NCBI GenBank assembly: GCA_964511535.1
Contig: CAZEFW010000091.1
Location: forward strand, 1-36,352
Origin: CAZCFB01 sp964511535
GTDB lineage: Bacteria > Myxococcota_A > Polyangia > GCA-2747355 > CAZCFB01
Length of the DNA: 36,352 bases
Reading direction: 5' to 3'
A program made the translations under genes and the position numbers. The notes under the pieces were generated by a model. That model had not been told where the DNA came from. It searched no databases and worked only from the letters and a program-made list of their open reading frames with translations. Below are positions 7,757 through 15,363 of the stretch, in pieces; positions within the stretch are counted from its first letter, which is position 1; every line of letters starts with the position of its first letter.

Positions 7757-8296
7757 CTAAAGCGCCGGGAAGATTCCGGTGAAGAAGATCCAAAGCAGGA
7801 CCCCCCAGGCAGCGGATCCAAGGAACGCGGTGAGCAGCGAGCTGGTGGTCTTGACGTAGGTAAAGGTGATCAGCAGCAAGCTGAGCAGCATGGCCGTCAT
7901 GGGGTGGGCCTTGAAGTTCTCTGCGCGCCAGTTGACGTAGGCCGCGGCGATGTTCGGCTCGCGGCCGGCGGCCACGCGGTCGAGCATCTTTTCGGCCACG
8001 TAGCCGTAAGTGCCGAAGGTGATGGCGAAGAACCACAGCGGTGTGATGCGCACCAGCTCGGTCTCGGAGAAGTCGTCGAAGGCGTAACCGTATATGTAGA
8101 GCACGGCGGCCACGCCGGCGAGGATCAGCGCCGGGTAGATCAGGCCCTTGCGCGCCGAGCGGCTCTTGGTCACCCGTTCCCAGGGGCGGCTTGCGGGCAC
8201 CACGAGGTACACCCCGCAGTACTCGCACCGGTCCAGTCCGGGCTTCAGTGGTCCGTGGCAGTTCTTGCACTGCAGGAAATCGCCAGGGTCGGGCAT
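7757..8296 (-). CDS. Zinc-ribbon membrane protein
   Basis: A 179-residue protein of unknown function. The N-terminal zinc ribbon has Cys10-x2-Cys13 and Cys24-x2-Cys27, with GLDRCEYCGVY typical of treble-clef or rubredoxin-like knuckles. Three or four hydrophobic helices follow: about 51-70, 85-103, 132-152 and 155-178. The ribbon is predicted to be cytoplasmic. It is convergent with the selenoglutaredoxin gene (10-base gap) and follows the AlkC-like gene on the same strand by 24 bases, so the latter two may be co-transcribed. Many such zinc-ribbon membrane proteins exist without assigned roles. Confidence 0.75.
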   Translation of the reverse strand: MPDPGDFLQCKNCHGPLKPGLDRCEYCGVYLVVPASRPWERVTKSRSARKGLIYPALILAGVAAVLYIYGYAFDDFSETELVRITPLWFFAITFGTYGYVAEKMLDRVAAGREPNIAAAYVNWRAENFKAHPMTAMLLSLLLITFTYVKTTSSLLTAFLGSAAWGVLLWIFFTGIFPAL

Positions 8297-8320
8297 GGGT
8301 CCACTTTAACCGATCTGGCC

Positions 8321-9457
8321 TCAACCTCGCGCAGGATCGAGGGTGAGGCTCGCCTCCGCGGACGACTCGCCCGCCACCAGCAACTCGATGCGGTGCTCGC
8401 CCGGGTAGAGCGGCCGCACCGAGCGGACCACGAAGCTGTGGGTCTTGTTCAGGGTGATCTCCTGGCCCGGGCTCAGGTCCACGGTGCGCAGCTTGAACAC
8501 CTTGGGGCGCAGCGAGCCGTCCTTCTTCCGGTAGTGCACCGCGTAGTCCACCACCAGGCGCTGGGGCTTGCGGGCCGTGGAGCGCAGGGTAACGGTGAAG
8601 GACAGCCGCTGGCCGACCTTCAGCCGATCATGCTCCAGGGTGAGGGTCGCCTTCACCCTGGGCCGGGTCGTGAACCCGAGCGCCTGCATGGCGCCTGGGT
8701 CACCCGCCTTGACCAGGCTGCGCAGGGCGTGGCTCACCAGGCGCGCGCGCTCGGGTGATGCGCCCTTCATCCAGCGCTTGCACACCTGCACCACCACCTT
8801 CGGGTTGTCCTTGGCGATGTCGTTGAGGTTGTTGGCCACGGAGCGGCGCACGAACTCCGACGGGTCGTCCTTGAGCCGCTCCAGCAGGTCGAGCACCGGG
8901 GCCGGGTCCTGCCGGAACATGGGCAGCTGCTGCCCCCAGGGCAGGCGCGGGCGGCACCCCTCGGAGGCCAGCCGACGCACCCTGTCGCTCTCATGTCGGG
9001 CGAAGCGCTGCATGTGATCCATGGCCCGGGCGGGATCCGCAAGCAGGAACGGCCGCACCGCGAACTCCGCCGAAAAGAGCCCGGTGAGCTGGCCCAGGGC
9101 CTCCATGGCCTCGTCGAAGTGCGCCACGCCGCGCACCGGCACCCAGTCGATGAGGGGCCAGGCCGCCAGCCCTGACAGGGTGTCTCCTTCCGCGCCAGGC
9201 GGCAGCGCCTGCCCCGCGGCGAGCACCACCTGCAGCGCCTCGAGGTCGTCGTCGGGCAAGCAGGCGTCCATGGCGTCGATGACATGCAGCACTCGCTGCT
9301 TGAGCTCCATGTCGCCGAGGCCCCTGCACGCCCGGCGCACGAAATGGGCGGACGGGAACTCGGGATCAGCGGCCTGCAATGCACCGGAGATTCTTTTAAC
9401 AGCCCGGCGGTCGAGGCTGTCCTTGATCTTGGCGGGCGGGTCTTTCTTTTTTGGCAT
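8321..9457 (-). CDS. alkC: AlkC-type DNA glycosylase (HEAT-like repeats plus Ig-like domain)
   Basis: DNA alkylation repair protein of the AlkC/AlkD superfamily, which removes N3-alkylated bases without flipping them. The N-terminal 260 residues are helical HEAT-like repeats. The AlkC signature ASEGCRPRLPWG lies at about 164-175, followed by the repeat FVRRSVANNLNDIAKDNP (about 203-220), as in characterised AlkC proteins. The C-terminal 110 residues form a beta-rich region (KATLTLEHDRLKVGQRLSFTVTL), matching the Ig-like domain described for some AlkC members. The lysine-rich start MPKKKDPPAKIKD is short, and ATG 9457 is the first suitable start. It lies divergently from the Ser/Thr kinase gene. 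Assignment to AlkC rather than AlkD rests on the RPRLPWG motif and the Ig-like tail. Confidence 0.82.
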   Translation of the reverse strand: MPKKKDPPAKIKDSLDRRAVKRISGALQAADPEFPSAHFVRRACRGLGDMELKQRVLHVIDAMDACLPDDDLEALQVVLAAGQALPPGAEGDTLSGLAAWPLIDWVPVRGVAHFDEAMEALGQLTGLFSAEFAVRPFLLADPARAMDHMQRFARHESDRVRRLASEGCRPRLPWGQQLPMFRQDPAPVLDLLERLKDDPSEFVRRSVANNLNDIAKDNPKVVVQVCKRWMKGASPERARLVSHALRSLVKAGDPGAMQALGFTTRPRVKATLTLEHDRLKVGQRLSFTVTLRSTARKPQRLVVDYAVHYRKKDGSLRPKVFKLRTVDLSPGQEITLNKTHSFVVRSVRPLYPGEHRIELLVAGESSAEASLTLDPARG

Positions 9458-9590
9458 GCGGAATTGTCCCAGAACCCACTCGACCGTGCCAGCGACGGCA
9501 GCGCATCATCGCCGCGGGGAGCCCGGAGATGCTGCACGGCCGGGCGGTCCTGGGATAAGATGTGAGGCGTCGGGGAGGAGAGGTCCCGGC

Positions 9591-11168
9591 GTGTCCAACG
9601 ATCCGCTCATCGGCCGTCACTTCGGCAACTACATCATCAGCCACCTCATCGGTGAAGGCGGCATGGGGGCGGTGTACCTGGCGCGGAACCCTGAGATCAA
9701 CCTCGAGGTGGCGATCAAGGTGCTCAACCAGCGGGTGAACGAGGCGTCCCTGCTGCGGTTCATCACCGAGGCCACCGCGGCGGCCAAGATCCGCCACCCG
9801 AACATCATCGACATCTACGACTTTGGCCGCACGGACGAGGGGTGGCCCTACTGCGTCATGGAGTACCTGATCGGCGAGCCGTTGACCGACGTGATGGACC
9901 CGATCATCGAGCAGCGCGGTCGCATGACGCCGAAGGAGGTGTTCCCCTATCTGGAGCAGATGGGCGGCGCGCTGCAGGCGGCCCACGAGCAGGGCATCGT
10001 GCATCGGGACATGAAGCCCGACAACATCTTCGTGATGGAGGGCAAGCCGATGCGGCTCAAGGTGCTCGACTTCGGGCTGGCCAAGCTCACGGGCGACGAC
10101 AGTGCCGGCATGCTGCAGACCAAGACCGGGTCGATCTTCGGCACCCCGCTGTTCCTGTCGCCGGAGCAGGCTGCGGGCAAGGTGCGGGACATCTCGCCGG
10201 CCACCGACATCTACGCCGTGGGTGTGCTGATGTACTGGATGCTCGGCGGCGGGCCGCCGCTGACGGACGAGACCGTGACCGGCCTGCTGCTCAAGGCGAT
10301 CAACGAGACGCCGAAACCGCTGGCGTTGGCCGCGCCAGGCATCCCGCCCGACCTGTCGAAGCTGGTGATGCAGTGCCTGGAGAAGCGCTCCGAGGACCGG
10401 CCCGCCAGCGCCCTGGAGGTGGTGGAGCGATTCGGTCACGCCATCGGGGTGGTCCTGGACGAGAGCAAGGGCATCTTCCGCACCCACACTGGCCTCGGGG
10501 AGACCGCGCTGGATCTCGACGGCGGGCAACCGGGGCCGGGGCAGCCCGTGGCAGCGCGGGCGACGGATGCCAGCGATCCGCCCCTGGGGCCGCGCGTCCG
10601 CGTGGGCGGTGTGGGCATGGGCGATGCCACCCTGCAGGCGCTGCAGGAGGTGCCCACGGACCAGGCGGGCACCATCCTGGTTCCGGAGCCGCAGGAGACG
10701 GAGCATCAGCCGCCAGGAGGCCCGGACAAGGCGCAATCAGAGGTTGATACCCAGGAGGTGCGGCGGCGCCGGGCCTGGATCCTGCCAGCGGCATGCGGTG
10801 TGGCGCTGGTGGCGCTGGCGGCGTTGTTTCTGTGGGGGCGCGGTCCGTCTTCGCCGTCCGCAAAGGCAGATCCTGTCCCGCCGGCCGCGACGAAGGCGCT
10901 GGCGCCCGCAGCGCCGGTGCAGGCGGCCGCCGCGCTGGTGGCGCCCGACGCAGCGCTCGCCTCCGGCGATGGCAGGCTGCGGGCGGCGACCGCGGCGGAC
11001 ATGGGCGCCGCTGCGGCGGCGCAAAAACCGGACCGGGGCCAGGCCAGAGCTGTGCGGCGAAAGAAGAAGCAGCCCGTGGGCGCGCGGCGAAAGGGGCGCG
11101 GCAAGGCCCCGGCTGGCGGCAAGAAGCCGGACAAGGATTACGAATGGATCATGGAGCCCGAACTGTGA
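9591..11168 (+). CDS. Membrane-anchored Ser/Thr protein kinase
   Basis: Hanks-type kinase of 525 residues. I chose GTG 9591 because GGAGGAGAGG lies upstream and the kinase fold begins right after it; the frame is open further upstream but lacks homology. The kinase domain (14-285) has the Gly loop GEGGMGAVY (21-29), Lys43 (VAIKVL), HRDMKPDN with catalytic Asp140, DFGLAK with Asp160, GTPLFLSPEQ and DIYAVGVLMYWM, so all catalytic residues are present. A linker of about 100 residues is followed by one transmembrane helix (about 395-415) and a Pro/Ala- then Lys/Arg-rich extracytoplasmic tail. The stop overlaps the start of the TPR gene (GTGA at 11165-11168), so the kinase is coupled to a periplasmic TPR protein and a surface lipoprotein. 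Such kinases sense envelope signals in myxobacteria; the ligand is unknown. Confidence 0.92.
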   Translation: MSNDPLIGRHFGNYIISHLIGEGGMGAVYLARNPEINLEVAIKVLNQRVNEASLLRFITEATAAAKIRHPNIIDIYDFGRTDEGWPYCVMEYLIGEPLTDVMDPIIEQRGRMTPKEVFPYLEQMGGALQAAHEQGIVHRDMKPDNIFVMEGKPMRLKVLDFGLAKLTGDDSAGMLQTKTGSIFGTPLFLSPEQAAGKVRDISPATDIYAVGVLMYWMLGGGPPLTDETVTGLLLKAINETPKPLALAAPGIPPDLSKLVMQCLEKRSEDRPASALEVVERFGHAIGVVLDESKGIFRTHTGLGETALDLDGGQPGPGQPVAARATDASDPPLGPRVRVGGVGMGDATLQALQEVPTDQAGTILVPEPQETEHQPPGGPDKAQSEVDTQEVRRRRAWILPAACGVALVALAALFLWGRGPSSPSAKADPVPPAATKALAPAAPVQAAAALVAPDAALASGDGRLRAATAADMGAAAAAQKPDRGQARAVRRKKKQPVGARRKGRGKAPAGGKKPDKDYEWIMEPEL

Positions 11169-11884
11169 GGCGCCTGCTGGCAGCCTGCCTGACCGCGGGG
11201 CTCCTGCTATGGGCCCCGGACCTCGCCCTTGCACAGGGGGAGGGCGCCGCGCCGGCGGTTGACGCCGCCGCCCGTGCGCGGGCACGCGAGCACAACGAGG
11301 CGGCCAAGAAGGCCTTCGAGCTGGGGCGCTTCCGGGAGGCGGCCGGTCACTACGAAAAGGCGTACGAGGCCAAGGCGTCGCCGGTGTTCCTGTTCAACCT
11401 GGGGCAGTGCTACCGGCGGCTGGGTGACCTGGAAGATCTCAAGCGGGCCCGGTTCTACCTGCGGGGTTTTTTGCGCTCCAACGACAACCCACGCGCCGCA
11501 GAGGCGGTCAACAAGCAGCTGGCTGAGATCGAGGAGAAGATCGCAAAGCTCGAGGCAGCAAAGCCACCTGCGCCCGCCACCGCACCCACCCCCGCTCCCG
11601 CACCCGCGCCCGATCCCGCGCCCGCCGCCAAACCCAAACCGTCGCCTGGCCTCGAGGGCCTGGGCAAACCAAAGCCCGCCGAGCCCTCGCCGACCGTGAG
11701 CCACACGCCGATCTACAAGAAGTGGTGGTTCTGGACCCTGGTCGGCGCGGTGGTGGTGGGCGGCACGGTGGGCGGCGTGGTGGCGGCCACCACCGGCGGC
11801 GACGACCGCGTGCCCCAGGGGCCGCCCATAAGCACCTCGAGCTTCCCGCTGTCGCTGCCCGCCTGGTCCGGAGGTGGTCGGTGA
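11165..11884 (+). CDS. Exported TPR protein with Pro/Ala linker and C-terminal membrane helix
   Basis: A 239-residue protein starting at GTG 11165, which overlaps the kinase stop. Residues 1-23 form a Sec signal (ending DLALA). TPR-like helices at about 37-110 include AAKKAFELGRFREAAGHYEK and VFLFNLGQCYRRLGD. A coiled coil (about 119-135) and a Pro-Ala/Pro-Lys linker (about 138-180) follow, then a C-terminal hydrophobic helix (WWFWTLVGAVVVGG). The same architecture occurs at 30623-31402, and both are followed by coupled propeller lipoproteins. The Pro-Ala segment may span part of the periplasm, with the C-terminal helix in the inner membrane. This implies a scaffold between kinase and lipoprotein, which is inference. 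Confidence 0.8.
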   Translation: MRRLLAACLTAGLLLWAPDLALAQGEGAAPAVDAAARARAREHNEAAKKAFELGRFREAAGHYEKAYEAKASPVFLFNLGQCYRRLGDLEDLKRARFYLRGFLRSNDNPRAAEAVNKQLAEIEEKIAKLEAAKPPAPATAPTPAPAPAPDPAPAAKPKPSPGLEGLGKPKPAEPSPTVSHTPIYKKWWFWTLVGAVVVGGTVGGVVAATTGGDDRVPQGPPISTSSFPLSLPAWSGGGR

Positions 11885-13752
11885 GGCGGCTGTGGTTTGC
11901 AGCCTGCGCGCTGGCCCTGGCCAGCGGGTGCGCCGACGACAAGTGCGCGGGCCTCTCCCCGCGGGCGGAGATCGCCTTCGTCCTGGGCACCAGCGTCCCG
12001 GCGAGCAAGGTGGTCAAGTTCAGGTTGTCGCTGTCCCTCAACGGCACCACGCCCATCACTAAAGAGGTGGACAGGAGCGCTGCCGGTTTCGCGGCCGGGG
12101 CGGGGCGTTTCGTGCTGGTGCTCGACCGGGGGGAGGTGCGCGAAGGCGACAGGCTATCGCTGGAGATGTCGGCCCTCGACAGCGCCGGCAAGGCCCTGGC
12201 CAGCGGCAAGCTCACCGGCGACCCGGTGACGCTGAAGGCCAACGGCTGCAACTTCTTCACCCTGCAGATCGGCAGCGGCTCCCCGCAGGACGGCGGCGGC
12301 GGCAAGAAGGACGGCGGCGGCGGCCTGGTCACGGTGCAGCTCGCCAGCCAGGCCGACGTGGAGATCAAGGGCAAGACGGCAAACGATGCGGTGGGGCGGG
12401 TCATCAGCTGCAAGCTGACCAGCAAGAAGTATCACGACCTGGTGGTGGCGGCGCCCAACGCGAGCGGTCCAATGACCGGCAACAACAAGCGCGGACGGGT
12501 GTACCTGATCCGCGGCGCGGACCTCAACAGCACACCCTTGAAGCTGGATCTGAGCCTGGCCTCCAGCGCGGCCGTGACCATCATCGGCGCGGCGGACGAG
12601 GACCGATTTGGCAGCTCGCTGGCCTGCGGTGACCTGACCGGAAACGGCACCGACGATCTGGTCATCGGCGCGCCCGGCGCAGACAGCGGGCGCGGCAAGG
12701 TCTACATGTTCAAGGGGGGCAGGGTCTACGGGGTGACCGGATTTGACCTGTCGGTCAAGACCAACAAGGCCGATCTGCTGGTGGTGGGGGCCACCGCTGC
12801 AAAGGCCGCCCTCGGCGCGGCCGTCGCGGTGGGGCGCATGGAGCAGAGCAGCTTCGGCCACTTGCTCATGGGGGCGCCGGGCGCCGGCCCCCCAGGCCGA
12901 CCCGGCGCCGGGGCGGTGTACATCCTGCCCTACGGATCGCTCACCGGCGCGTTCTCGGTCAGCCTGGGCAGCATGAAGTCGAACCTGGTGGTGCTGCAGG
13001 GCGGCGTCAAAGACGAGCGCCTCGGCACGGCCCTCGCCGCGGGCAAGATTGACTCGGACGGCAAGGAGGGCCTGGTGGCGGCGAGTCCAGGCCTGAAATC
13101 GATGGGCACGTTCGGCGCCTTGCGGCTGCTGCGCGGGCAAGAGTTCACCACACCGCGGCTCGAGCTGGACATCGCCAAGGACAAGCACAGCCTCACCATC
13201 CTCGGCCCCGGCGTGGACGGCGACTTCGGCGACGGGCTGGCGGTGGCCGACTTCACCGGCGACGGCCTGGCGGACATCGCCGTGGGCGCCCCGGCCAAGA
13301 GCCGGGCCTGGGTCGTGGAGGGGGACAGCGGGCTGCTGACAAAGGCCCCCAAGGACAGGACCATCAGCATCAAGGGGGGCAAGTACAAGTGGCAGTTCAC
13401 CGGCCCCGCCGGAGCTTTCCTGGGTGGCGCCATCGCGGCCGTGCCCGAGAGCATCGGCCAGAGCCCGAAGTGGTCGCTGCTGTTCGGCGTGCAAGGCCAG
13501 CTTGGCACCCGCGGCGGCGCCTTGTGGCTGCGGCAGCAGAACTTCGGCAATGGCGTCACCGTGGACCTGAAGAGGGATGACCGTGTGCGCGTAAAGGTCA
13601 TGGGAGACAAGGTGGGGGATCTGGCCGGCGCGTGGGTGGCGGGGGGCTTCTTCAACCACGACGATGAGCTGCCCGACCTGCTGCTCGGCGCCCCGGGCGC
13701 TGCGGGCAAGGCGGGAAAGGTGTATGGCATCCGCGGGAAGATGGGGTGGTGA
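11881..13752 (+). CDS. FG-GAP beta-propeller lipoprotein (seven blades)
   Basis: A 623-residue lipoprotein starting at GTG 11881, which overlaps the upstream stop (GTGA). The signal ends LASGC (Cys near residue 17). An N-terminal domain (about 20-135) ends NGCNFFTLQIG and is followed by a Gly/Asp/Lys linker. Seven FG-GAP/integrin-alpha-like repeats follow, for example DEDRFGSSLACGDLTGNGTD and GDFGDGLAVADFTGDGLAD; their DxTGNGxDD loops are calcium-binding in relatives. Seven blades make one closed propeller. The N-terminal domain recurs in the lipoprotein starting at 34819. As the third coupled gene after a kinase and a TPR protein, it may be the outer-surface sensor or adhesin. The +2 residue after the Cys is Asp. 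Confidence 0.85.
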   Translation: MRRLWFAACALALASGCADDKCAGLSPRAEIAFVLGTSVPASKVVKFRLSLSLNGTTPITKEVDRSAAGFAAGAGRFVLVLDRGEVREGDRLSLEMSALDSAGKALASGKLTGDPVTLKANGCNFFTLQIGSGSPQDGGGGKKDGGGGLVTVQLASQADVEIKGKTANDAVGRVISCKLTSKKYHDLVVAAPNASGPMTGNNKRGRVYLIRGADLNSTPLKLDLSLASSAAVTIIGAADEDRFGSSLACGDLTGNGTDDLVIGAPGADSGRGKVYMFKGGRVYGVTGFDLSVKTNKADLLVVGATAAKAALGAAVAVGRMEQSSFGHLLMGAPGAGPPGRPGAGAVYILPYGSLTGAFSVSLGSMKSNLVVLQGGVKDERLGTALAAGKIDSDGKEGLVAASPGLKSMGTFGALRLLRGQEFTTPRLELDIAKDKHSLTILGPGVDGDFGDGLAVADFTGDGLADIAVGAPAKSRAWVVEGDSGLLTKAPKDRTISIKGGKYKWQFTGPAGAFLGGAIAAVPESIGQSPKWSLLFGVQGQLGTRGGALWLRQQNFGNGVTVDLKRDDRVRVKVMGDKVGDLAGAWVAGGFFNHDDELPDLLLGAPGAAGKAGKVYGIRGKMGW

Positions 13753-13798
13753 TGGGCCCGTGGGCGGGTGGTATCCTCGACGAGCTAGAGAGGTCCCC

Positions 13799-15355
13799 AT
13801 GCGGCAATCCATCATCGGGGTGATATTCGCAGCGGCGCTGCTTATCCCGGCTGCCGCCGCCGCCCAGAACCTGCCCAACGGCAGCCCCTGCACCAGCGGA
13901 GCCCAGTGCAAGAGCCTGGTGTGCAAGCATGGCGTGTGCTGCGACAAGGTGTGCAGCCAGCAGTGCAAGAACTGCGCGATGCCCGGCAAGAAGGGCATCT
14001 GCACGTTCGTGCCCAAGGGGCAGAAGGACCCGGCCGGAAACGGGTGCGACAACCCCATCGTCGCCTGCGATGGCAAGGGCATGTGCAAGCTGCTCAAGGG
14101 CAATGTCTGTTTTCCCACCACAATGGATCCGGATCCCTGCCTCAGCGGCCACTGCGTGGACAGCCAGTGTTGCGACCAGGCATGCACCGCCATGTGCATG
14201 GACTGCGCGCTCAAGGGCAAGGTGGGCACCTGTTCCTTTTCCCGGCCTGGCATGCCTGATACCGAGGCGAGCAAGACCTGCAAGGGGATCAAGGCGTGCG
14301 ACGGCAAGGGGGGCTGCAAGAAGGCCAACGCCCAGCCGTGCAAGGCGAGCGTGGAGTGCGGCTCGGGCTTCTGCGTCCAGGGCCTGTGCTGTGATACGAA
14401 ATGCGACAGCACCTGCATGACCTGCACCCTGGTCCATCTTAAGGGCGTCTGCTCGCCCGTGGCCAAGGGCAAGCCCGACCTGATCAATACGCCCAAGTGC
14501 AAGGCGCCGGATACCTGCGACGGCACGGGCACCTGCATCAAGGACCCGGGCAGGCCGTGCACCAAGGCGTCCGAGTGCTTCACCGGCCACTGCGCTGATG
14601 GCTACTGCTGCGACAAGGCGTGCAAGGCCACCTGCAAGTCGTGCGCGCTCCAGGGCAAGCAGGGCACCTGCTTGCCGGTCAAGGTGGGGGAGAAGGACGA
14701 CACTTGCACCGGCAACAAGGCGTGCGACGGCTCGGGCTTCTGCAAACCTGCAGTGGGGCAGAAGTGCAAGGTCAACGCCGACTGCGCCAACAAGACCTGC
14801 GAGGACGGGTACTGCTGCAAGACCACCTGCAAGAGCGCCTGCATGTCTTGCGGGCTGACCAAGACCGTGGGCACCTGCACCGCCATCCCGGCCCAGAGCC
14901 AGCCGGGCAAGGAGTGCCCCGGCAAGGACCCGAAGTGCGGGGGCCGCTGCGACGGCAAGGGGCAGTGCGACTACCCCGGCCTGGGCAAGGTCTGCGGCAC
15001 TTGCAAGGCGTGCGACGGCACCGGGCGCTGCTTCAAGATGCCGCCCGACGACATCAAATGCGGCGCCATCGACTGCGACAAGCTGGACACCAAGTGTCGC
15101 GACTACAGCGACATCAAGTCCAACCGCTGCGATTCATTCGGCGCGTGCAAGATGCCGAACACCCCGTCCGCTTGCACTGTGTACACCGACCTGTGCGACG
15201 ACGGAGGCGGCGGCACCGGCGACGCCGGAGGTGGAAGCGGCGGCGACGAGGAGCCTGACGGGTGCAGCTGCCGGGTGGGCCACGCGCGGGGCGGGGCCGG
15301 GGCGTGGCTGCTGTTGTTGGGCTGGCTGCTGGCGCGGCGGCGGCGCCGCCGCTGA
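13799..15355 (+). CDS. Cys-rich repeat protein with MYXO-CTERM-type tail
   Basis: A 518-residue secreted protein. The start is ATG 13799; the frame is open upstream but that part is not signal-like. Residues 1-23 form a Sec signal. Five repeats of about 70 residues follow, each with a CCDxxC...C..C...G..GxC pattern and a CDGxGxC segment, giving dozens of conserved Cys suited to disulfides. A Gly/Asp linker (DDGGGGTGDAGGGSGG) leads to DGCSCRVGH, a hydrophobic stretch (GAGAWLLLLGWLLA) and an RRRRRR end. This is the MYXO-CTERM sorting-tail layout, which in myxobacteria is cut by a dedicated protease for cell-surface anchoring. It lies 46 bases after the FG-GAP gene, so it may extend the kinase operon. 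Confidence 0.85.
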   Translation: MRQSIIGVIFAAALLIPAAAAAQNLPNGSPCTSGAQCKSLVCKHGVCCDKVCSQQCKNCAMPGKKGICTFVPKGQKDPAGNGCDNPIVACDGKGMCKLLKGNVCFPTTMDPDPCLSGHCVDSQCCDQACTAMCMDCALKGKVGTCSFSRPGMPDTEASKTCKGIKACDGKGGCKKANAQPCKASVECGSGFCVQGLCCDTKCDSTCMTCTLVHLKGVCSPVAKGKPDLINTPKCKAPDTCDGTGTCIKDPGRPCTKASECFTGHCADGYCCDKACKATCKSCALQGKQGTCLPVKVGEKDDTCTGNKACDGSGFCKPAVGQKCKVNADCANKTCEDGYCCKTTCKSACMSCGLTKTVGTCTAIPAQSQPGKECPGKDPKCGGRCDGKGQCDYPGLGKVCGTCKACDGTGRCFKMPPDDIKCGAIDCDKLDTKCRDYSDIKSNRCDSFGACKMPNTPSACTVYTDLCDDGGGGTGDAGGGSGGDEEPDGCSCRVGHARGGAGAWLLLLGWLLARRRRRR

Positions 15356-15363
15356 GGGCGCAG

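Noticed and set aside
12154..14583. Minus-strand 809-codon frame opposite the FG-GAP and MYXO-CTERM genes
   Set aside because: Low-complexity antisense translation with no domain. The plus-strand genes have signals, repeats and coupled starts.
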